A stretch of 64,000 nucleotides of DNA, from the NCBI GenBank assembly GCA_024643545.1, contig JAHEMR010000004.1, positions 186,001-250,000 of the forward strand. The letters run 5' to 3'. The notes beneath the pieces were generated by a model, which saw only the letters and a program-made list of their open reading frames with translations, had not been told where the DNA came from and did no database searches. The DNA comes from Crocinitomicaceae bacterium. Lineage in GTDB: Bacteria > Bacteroidota > Bacteroidia > Flavobacteriales_D > Crocinitomicaceae. The translations under genes were made by a program, and so were the position numbers. Below are positions 59,355-64,000 of this stretch, in pieces (positions within the stretch are counted from its first letter, which is position 1; each line of letters begins with the position of its first letter).

Positions 59355-59998
59355 ATTTTTAAGTATTTTTTGCGGTATAATTCAAATCGATTTGACTCCA
59401 AATAACCATTGAATTTGGGCTCCAATTCATATCGATTACATTTAGATTGGTCTAAATCTTTGATTTTAATTGCGGGTAAACCACCTATGATACAATGACC
59501 ATCTGGGAAGGATTTTGTAACTACTGCGCCAGCTCCAACAATAGTAAAATCTCCTAATGTAACACCAGGCATTATTTTACAACCAGCTCCTAGCCAACAA
59601 TACTTGCCAATTTTAACCTTAGCCTCAATATGCTTTCTAGAATCATATACATCATGATTTGCACTCACTATTACCACGTTCGGTGCAATTTGTGTATAAT
59701 CTCCTATTTCAATTCCTCCTATTCCTTGTATATAGCATCCACCCATAATTCCAGGATATGCATCTACCCCAACAAGGATATTCTCTGGACAAACAATCCT
59801 ACTTGTATAATGCACTGGCCAATAAGCGTTTCTATTACCTCCGATGTTTAATACTTTTTGAATAAACCAAAAATCAAAATTTATTGAACATTGATAATTC
59901 CTTGTTTGATATATGAATTTAAAAAAAGGCAAGTATTTAACTAAGAACATTTTCGCGCTCCATATTGGATTTAAAAGTATGAATTTCAATTTTTTCAT
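59351..59998 (-). CDS. Hexapeptide-repeat acyltransferase (LbH family)
   Basis: Left-handed beta-helix repeats are clear: GIGGIEIGDYTQIAPNVVIVS, VKIGKYCWLGAGCKIMPGVTLGDFTIVGAGAVV (quoted in parts). A catalytic His is likely in SANHDVYDS. The protein resembles WcaF/serine-acetyltransferase-like enzymes that acetylate sugars. The N-terminal 60 residues are an unassigned basic/aromatic extension. It is 4 nt downstream of the wzt-like gene and overlaps the hisH-like start. Confidence 0.87.
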   Translation of the reverse strand: MKKLKFILLNPIWSAKMFLVKYLPFFKFIYQTRNYQCSINFDFWFIQKVLNIGGNRNAYWPVHYTSRIVCPENILVGVDAYPGIMGGCYIQGIGGIEIGDYTQIAPNVVIVSANHDVYDSRKHIEAKVKIGKYCWLGAGCKIMPGVTLGDFTIVGAGAVVTKSFPDGHCIIGGLPAIKIKDLDQSKCNRYELEPKFNGYLESNRFELYRKKYLKI

Positions 59999-60002
59999 TG
60001 AG

Positions 60003-61283
60003 TTACTTCCATTTTACCTTATCGAAAATTAGGTGTCCGTTTGGACGATCATTCCAATTAGTACTAGTCACTATACTTGTAATTTCAAATAATGGGACAT
60101 CCATTAAAAAATCATATGATAAGGATACACTATCTTGGGTAATGGCAATTTGACCGAAATAATTTCCGGAACTCAAATTATTATTTTCAATTGTGAATTG
60201 AATGTTGTTATTGCCGGGAAAAATCGGCTTCTGGAAATTTTGATCATTACTATTTAAAGTAGAAATTATTTCACCGTTAGAATTAAAAATAATTATCAGA
60301 ACCTCAATACTTGATCTCGAAATTTTAGAAAATAGATCTAATCCAATAGTCACATCCTCACCACTTTTCAATTTAATAATATCAGAGGAATTTCCGTTTA
60401 TCGATAATTTTCTGATTTCAATATTAAAATCCACATTTTTTCTTCGATAATATTTTAATTCATCCCTTTTTCGATCGAGTCTAATTGCGTTTAATTGATA
60501 TTGTTTAACAGCATCAATCGTAGATATTAAATTTTGATGATTTCTTCCTGATTCTAGAATCAATGATTTATTCGTTAATTGAAGAATACTACCCATATTA
60601 TGACTCACAAACAACACAGTTCTTCCCTCACCTTTGCTAACCTCACCCATCTTGCCTAAACACTTCTTCTGAAATTCGGCGTCTCCAACAGCCAAGACTT
60701 CATCCACAATGAGTATTTCACTTTCCAGGTGAGCAGCTACTGCAAAAGCCAACCGCACATACATGCCTGATGAATAGCGCTTTACTGGCGTGTCAATGTA
60801 GCGTTCCACGCCAGAAAAGTCAATGATTTCATCTAGCTTGCGGTCAATTTCTCGTTTTCGCATGCCCAAAATGGCTCCATTTAAGTAGATGTTTTCACGG
60901 CCTGTAAGTTCAGGATGAAAACCAGTACCTACCTCTAATAAGCTGGCTACGCGACCTTTGATGTTTATTCTACCTGTTGTTGGCGTAGTAACTCTCGATA
61001 AAATTTTTAGTAAGGTACTTTTTCCTGCACCATTTCGTCCAATGATTCCAACGGCATCACCTTGATTTATTTCGAAGTTGATATCACGTAAACTATAGAC
61101 AATATCGCTTTCTCCACGGTTCGCACGATCATTCGTTTCACCAATTTTAAGGAATGGATCTTCTTGTTTTAATATCTTAGTCTTGAACCAACGTTCCATA
61201 TCACGGGACATAGTTCCTGTGCCAATCTCTCCGAGACGGTAGATTTTGGAGAGGTTTTCGACTTTGATGGCTGTGTTGCTCAT
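60003..61283 (-). CDS. Wzt-like polysaccharide ABC transporter ATP-binding protein
   Basis: The nucleotide-binding domain has Walker A GIIGRNGAGKST, signature YSSGMYVRLAFA and Walker B ILIVDEVLAVGD, followed by an H-loop in VLFVSHNM. Residues about 265-426 form a separate beta-rich Wzt_C-like domain, which in O9a/O8-type systems recognises a terminal sugar modification of the finished chain. The N-terminus IKVENLSKIYRLGEIGTGT is typical of the TagH/Wzt group. It partners the permease upstream. Confidence 0.93.
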   Translation of the reverse strand: MSNTAIKVENLSKIYRLGEIGTGTMSRDMERWFKTKILKQEDPFLKIGETNDRANRGESDIVYSLRDINFEINQGDAVGIIGRNGAGKSTLLKILSRVTTPTTGRINIKGRVASLLEVGTGFHPELTGRENIYLNGAILGMRKREIDRKLDEIIDFSGVERYIDTPVKRYSSGMYVRLAFAVAAHLESEILIVDEVLAVGDAEFQKKCLGKMGEVSKGEGRTVLFVSHNMGSILQLTNKSLILESGRNHQNLISTIDAVKQYQLNAIRLDRKRDELKYYRRKNVDFNIEIRKLSINGNSSDIIKLKSGEDVTIGLDLFSKISRSSIEVLIIIFNSNGEIISTLNSNDQNFQKPIFPGNNNIQFTIENNNLSSGNYFGQIAITQDSVSLSYDFLMDVPLFEITSIVTSTNWNDRPNGHLIFDKVKWK

Positions 61284-61335
61284 TTGTTTGTTTGCTAATG
61301 ACCCAATTTGCTAATTGGGGCAAGTTCTCGAAATA
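61284..61335. repeat. Octamer-type units and hairpin between wzm-like and wzt-like genes
   Basis: The 52-nt spacer has about four units of the octamer family (TTGTTTGC, TAATGACC, CAATTTGC, TAATTGGG). A 7-bp inverted repeat CCCAATT/AATTGGG (61302-61319) forms a small hairpin just upstream of the wzt-like start. Confidence 0.55.
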
Positions 61336-62160
61336 CTAAACTGTATCTACGAACGTTTTCTCAGTTTTATTAAATATTACCACACCAATGATAACTGAAA
61401 CGATGGTTATAATCACTGAATAACCAAGTGTATTCATCGTTAATTCCCCCTCCCCTAAGAACCCATAACGAAAGGCCTCAATGATTCCTGTCATTGGATT
61501 CAGTTCGATGAGCCATTTATATTGTTCAGGAGCTGCGCTGAGAGGATAAATAACGGTGGTTGCATACATCATCAGCTGAACCCCAAAGGTGATTAAAAAA
61601 GCTAAGTCACGGTATTTTGTTGTCATTGCCGTAATGATAAGTCCAAGACCAAGGCCAAGTAATGCCATCAATAACACTAAAACTGGAAAAAGTAATATGT
61701 ATACGTTCATATGAAAATCCGCTCCAGTTAATCCGTAATAGGCAATCATCATAAAAAACAAGATCATTTGAACTGCGAAACGTACAAGGTTACTCACCAC
61801 AATACTCAGGGGCATAATTAAACGTGGGAAGTAAACTTTTCCGAAAATATTGGCATTGTCCCGAAATACCGTTGATGTTTTAGTTAAACAATCTGCAAAA
61901 TAATTCCATGCTGTAATACCAGCCATGTAAAACAGAGGTTGTGGAAGTCCGTCCGTACTCAGACCAGCCAAATTACCAAAAATAAACGTGAAGATAATGG
62001 TGGTAAACAATGGTTGAATAAAAAACCAAAGTGGACCTAAAATGGTTTGTTTGTAAAAGGATACAAAATCTCTTTTCACCAAAAGCCAAAGTAAATCACG
62101 GTAACGCCAAACGTCTTTTAAGTGCAGTTCAAATAGGGAGTTTTGAGGCTCGATTACCAA
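61336..62160 (-). CDS. Wzm-like polysaccharide ABC transporter permease
   Basis: This ABC-2 type permease has about six TM helices, with LKDVWRYRDLLWLLVKRDFVSFYKQTILGPLWF (quoted in parts), NPMTGIIEAFRYGFLG and a terminal IITIVSVIIGVVIFNK. It exports finished polysaccharide or lipid-linked glycan with the Wzt-like ATPase. The TTG at 62160 is the only standard start codon in reach. The open frame continues upstream into REWDL, which relatives usually have before VIEP, so the true start may be a rare codon further upstream. Confidence 0.92.
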   Translation of the reverse strand: MVIEPQNSLFELHLKDVWRYRDLLWLLVKRDFVSFYKQTILGPLWFFIQPLFTTIIFTFIFGNLAGLSTDGLPQPLFYMAGITAWNYFADCLTKTSTVFRDNANIFGKVYFPRLIMPLSIVVSNLVRFAVQMILFFMMIAYYGLTGADFHMNVYILLFPVLVLLMALLGLGLGLIITAMTTKYRDLAFLITFGVQLMMYATTVIYPLSAAPEQYKWLIELNPMTGIIEAFRYGFLGEGELTMNTLGYSVIITIVSVIIGVVIFNKTEKTFVDTV

Positions 62161-62279
62161 ATCCCATTCACGTGATACTGTTGTTTCGTCCTTTGTTTTT
62201 ATATTTCTAATTATTATTTGATGTAAAATTTGTTTGAATTATTTTATTCTAACTTTGATAGTATAGGGATGAATATAAA

Positions 62280-63131
62280 TTATCTTTGAATTCGATTTTT
62301 TGCTCTAAATCTGAAAAATACAATCACCAACACAAGCAAGTAAGCTGCTTCCAAAGACCAAAATAACATAGGAAACGTACTTAAGCGGTACATACGTAAG
62401 CAAATGGTATCTGCGTATTTCTTTCCGTTAAAAAATTTACTTAAAAAATAATACGGTTTTACAATTCCACCCCATTTATCCCAATTTGTGTAACGAACAT
62501 CGTCGAATTTATAGCGTTTGTTAAACTCTTCGGGCATTTGATTTTTATAGTTATCATAATGCTTCGCTACTTCTTTTACTGAAGCCCAATCACCATTCTT
62601 TTCGCGGATAATCAACTTGAAAAGAGGATCAACAAAGACCCATTTCTGGAGGGTTTTAGAATAATATTCAATGATAATATGCCCGCCATAACCATATCCA
62701 AGGGTTTTCAATTGCCCGATGCGCACATCTAGCCCCTGCAATTGCAATGTTCTCGCCAAAACTTTGGAATAGCCACCACATGCTCCTGAACCATACATTA
62801 AGTCTATATCCACCGACTGAAAAACTGTTTGCTTCCAACTGTGTATTTCTTCGTCGCGAAAAAGTTCGTGCCTGCTTTGCATGATGTCATTGATGGAAAC
62901 CATTGCCTCTTTGACGATACTTGTATCACTTTTGTTTTCGGCATGCATACGGGTCGTATGTCCAATATTTCGATAAAGGTTATTTTCGTGCTGCCATTCA
63001 ATGAGGATGTAAACTAACAAGACGAAAAAGAACATATGGGCTAACTTCAGCCTTGGAGTTGATATACAGGCTTTTAGAAAAGCCCAGAGCTGCATTCGTT
63101 GTTCAATAAGGATTTTTCGGAGAGAATTCAT
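62280..63131 (-). CDS. Membrane-anchored transglutaminase-like protein
   Basis: A TM helix near residues 30-46 (HMFFFVLLVYILIEW) and another at the C-terminus (MLFWSLEAAYLLVLVIVFF) flank a soluble domain. That domain contains a transglutaminase-like triad: Cys in GSGACGGYSKVLART, His in GYGGHIIIEYY, Asp in WVFVDPLF. The family includes cysteine proteases and peptidoglycan or protein cross-linking enzymes; the target is unknown. It lies between fcl and the ABC exporter in the polysaccharide locus. A perfect -7 box is present 4 nt before the ATG. Confidence 0.75.
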   Translation of the reverse strand: MNSLRKILIEQRMQLWAFLKACISTPRLKLAHMFFFVLLVYILIEWQHENNLYRNIGHTTRMHAENKSDTSIVKEAMVSINDIMQSRHELFRDEEIHSWKQTVFQSVDIDLMYGSGACGGYSKVLARTLQLQGLDVRIGQLKTLGYGYGGHIIIEYYSKTLQKWVFVDPLFKLIIREKNGDWASVKEVAKHYDNYKNQMPEEFNKRYKFDDVRYTNWDKWGGIVKPYYFLSKFFNGKKYADTICLRMYRLSTFPMLFWSLEAAYLLVLVIVFFRFRAKNRIQR

Positions 63132-63135
63132 GCGG

Positions 63136-63143
63136 CAAAATTA
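63136..63143 (-). promoter_or_regulatory. -7 box TAATTTTG of the transglutaminase-like gene
   Basis: This is a perfect minus-strand TAnnTTTG, 4 nt before the ATG at 63131. Two CTAATTGGTT words (63166-63188) lie further upstream; the same word borders the wecA-like promoter. Confidence 0.55.
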
Positions 63144-63274
63144 CTTTTTTTAGACGTTTTGCCCTTCTAATTGGTTGCTAATTGGTTTCATTTTTTATTG
63201 GTTATATTTTGAATTGGGTGATGAATTATGTCTTATTGAATGTAAATTGGAAGAAACATAAGCGAATGCGATCT

Positions 63275-64000
63275 TTAACTTAATTGTTGCACGTACCAAT
63301 CATAAGTTTGTTTAATTCCTTCCTCTAAATCTATTGTGGCTTTCCAACCCAAGTTATTCATCTTGGATACATCCATCCATTTGCGAGGTGTTCCATCTGG
63401 CTTTGAATCATCCCAAACAATTATACCCTTGTGATTAGTCACCGTTTGTATCATTTTCGCAAGATCTTTTATCGTAATGTCTGAACCAGTCCCAACATTA
63501 TAAAGATTCTCTGGCAACTTATTTTGCACTGCAAAAATTACAGCTTGTGCAAGGTCGTCTACGTGTAAAAACTCACGCATGGGACTTCCGGAACCCCATA
63601 GCGTAACAGGAGCATGATGGTTGTCCTTTGCCTCGTGAAACTTACGAATCATCGCAGGCAATACATGTGAACTCATTAAATCAAAATTATCATTTGGACC
63701 ATATAGGTTCGTTGGCATCAGGGAAACGAAATCCTTGTTAAATTCTTTTCGAATAGCTTCACATGCCTTCACGCCAGAGATTTTAGCAATCGCATACCAT
63801 TCGTTTGTAGGCTCCAGTGACGCCGTAAGTAAATATTCTTCCTTCAAAGGTTGAGGTGCATTTTTAGGGTAAATACACGAACTACCTAAAAAGATGAATT
63901 TCTGAACATCATGGCGATGAGCAGCATCAATCAAATTGTTTTGAATCTGCATGTTTTCCATCAGGAAAGCATATGGATACGTGTCGTTTGCTAAGATCCC
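63275..64000 (-). CDS. fcl: GDP-L-fucose synthase (5' end outside window)
   Basis: Fcl converts GDP-4-keto-6-deoxymannose to GDP-L-fucose by epimerisation and reduction. The frame is open to the window end, so the ATG at 63961 is internal; the residues before it (ILANDTYPYAF) are family-typical. Visible motifs are KFIFLGSSCIYPKNAPQPLKEE, the SDR Tyr-x3-Lys in EWYAIAKISG, MPTNLYGPNDNFD, and REFLHVDDLAQAV. It probably supplies fucose for the polysaccharide of this locus; GMD, the previous enzyme, may lie just outside the window. Confidence 0.95.
   Translation of the reverse strand, partial: GILANDTYPYAFLMENMQIQNNLIDAAHRHDVQKFIFLGSSCIYPKNAPQPLKEEYLLTASLEPTNEWYAIAKISGVKACEAIRKEFNKDFVSLMPTNLYGPNDNFDLMSSHVLPAMIRKFHEAKDNHHAPVTLWGSGSPMREFLHVDDLAQAVIFAVQNKLPENLYNVGTGSDITIKDLAKMIQTVTNHKGIIVWDDSKPDGTPRKWMDVSKMNNLGWKATIDLEEGIKQTYDWYVQQLS

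Noticed and set aside
1-64000. tRNA, rRNA, riboswitch, IS element or prophage
   Set aside because: No cloverleaf, rRNA-like segment, transposase, integrase or phage structural gene was recognised by reading; a dedicated scan could still find a tRNA or riboswitch.

Overview
The window is a stretch of a Bacteroidetes (Bacteroidota) chromosome, most likely Flavobacteriales and possibly close to Fluviicola/Crocinitomicaceae. This placement rests on family recognition, not on a search. The support is: many -7 promoter boxes of the Bacteroidetes type TAnnTTTG just upstream of genes; almost no Shine-Dalgarno sequences; typical families (DUF3078, DUF3127, DUF2141, HYC_CC_PP, the ~630-residue amidophosphoribosyltransferase, TonB receptors with carboxypeptidase-like N-terminal domains, bacillithiol deacetylase BshB1); and an AT-rich sequence. 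No rRNA, tRNA, insertion sequence, prophage or CRISPR array was seen.

Region 1 (1-34.9 kb) is mostly core or housekeeping. It runs from a 5'-truncated mtnA with an overlapping hydrolase and Rossmann protein, through secreted and outer-membrane proteins, truA, fabD, a MORN-repeat protein, a flavin reductase-DUF3127 pair, a ZIP transporter-methyltransferase pair, an AAA ATPase with coaE, a pruA operon, recF-DUF721, esterases, outer-membrane proteins, gcvP and bshB1. It then carries a probable metal-handling operon (HYC_CC_PP protein, TonB receptor, HMA protein), a purF-like gene, a frameshifted four-helix-bundle (S23/IVP) gene and the Kdo transferase waaA. Intrinsic terminators separate several units.

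Region 2 (34.9-64 kb) is one long minus-strand surface-polysaccharide locus. In transcription order: GDP-fucose synthase (cut by the window end), a membrane-anchored transglutaminase-like protein, an ABC exporter pair (Wzm/Wzt-like), a hexapeptide acyltransferase, the HisH/HisF2/WbpG-like triad that makes acetamidino sugars, several glycosyltransferases, an acyltransferase-3 protein, a Wzy-like polymerase, AsnB-like amidotransferase, more glycosyltransferases, a NodU-type carbamoyltransferase with a GT2, pgi, a kelch/transmembrane/winged-helix protein that looks like a regulator, a WecA-like initiating transferase, Wza-like export lipoprotein, Wzc-like tyrosine autokinase with an extraordinary Tyr-Gly tail, and an outer-membrane protein. 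Most genes in the middle overlap by 1-17 nt, implying translational coupling. The 52-60 kb part looks more AT-rich than the flanks.

The most unusual structure is a set of intergenic arrays of 8-bp units (TAATGTGC, TAGTTATC, TAGTTTGC and variants) kept in strict 8-bp register. The longest runs for 25 units from the stop codon of the purF-like gene. Several arrays begin exactly at a stop codon, so the first unit supplies it. Short GC-rich palindromes sit among them, and the broken S23/IVP gene lies between arrays of opposite orientation. Other points worth a second look are a tiny unannotated minus-strand transcript candidate at 2.9-3.1 kb, a DUF4139 protein with an inserted carboxypeptidase-like/plug segment, an SSB-like acidic tail on a DUF3127 protein, and promoters whose -7 box lies only 3-8 nt from the start codon.
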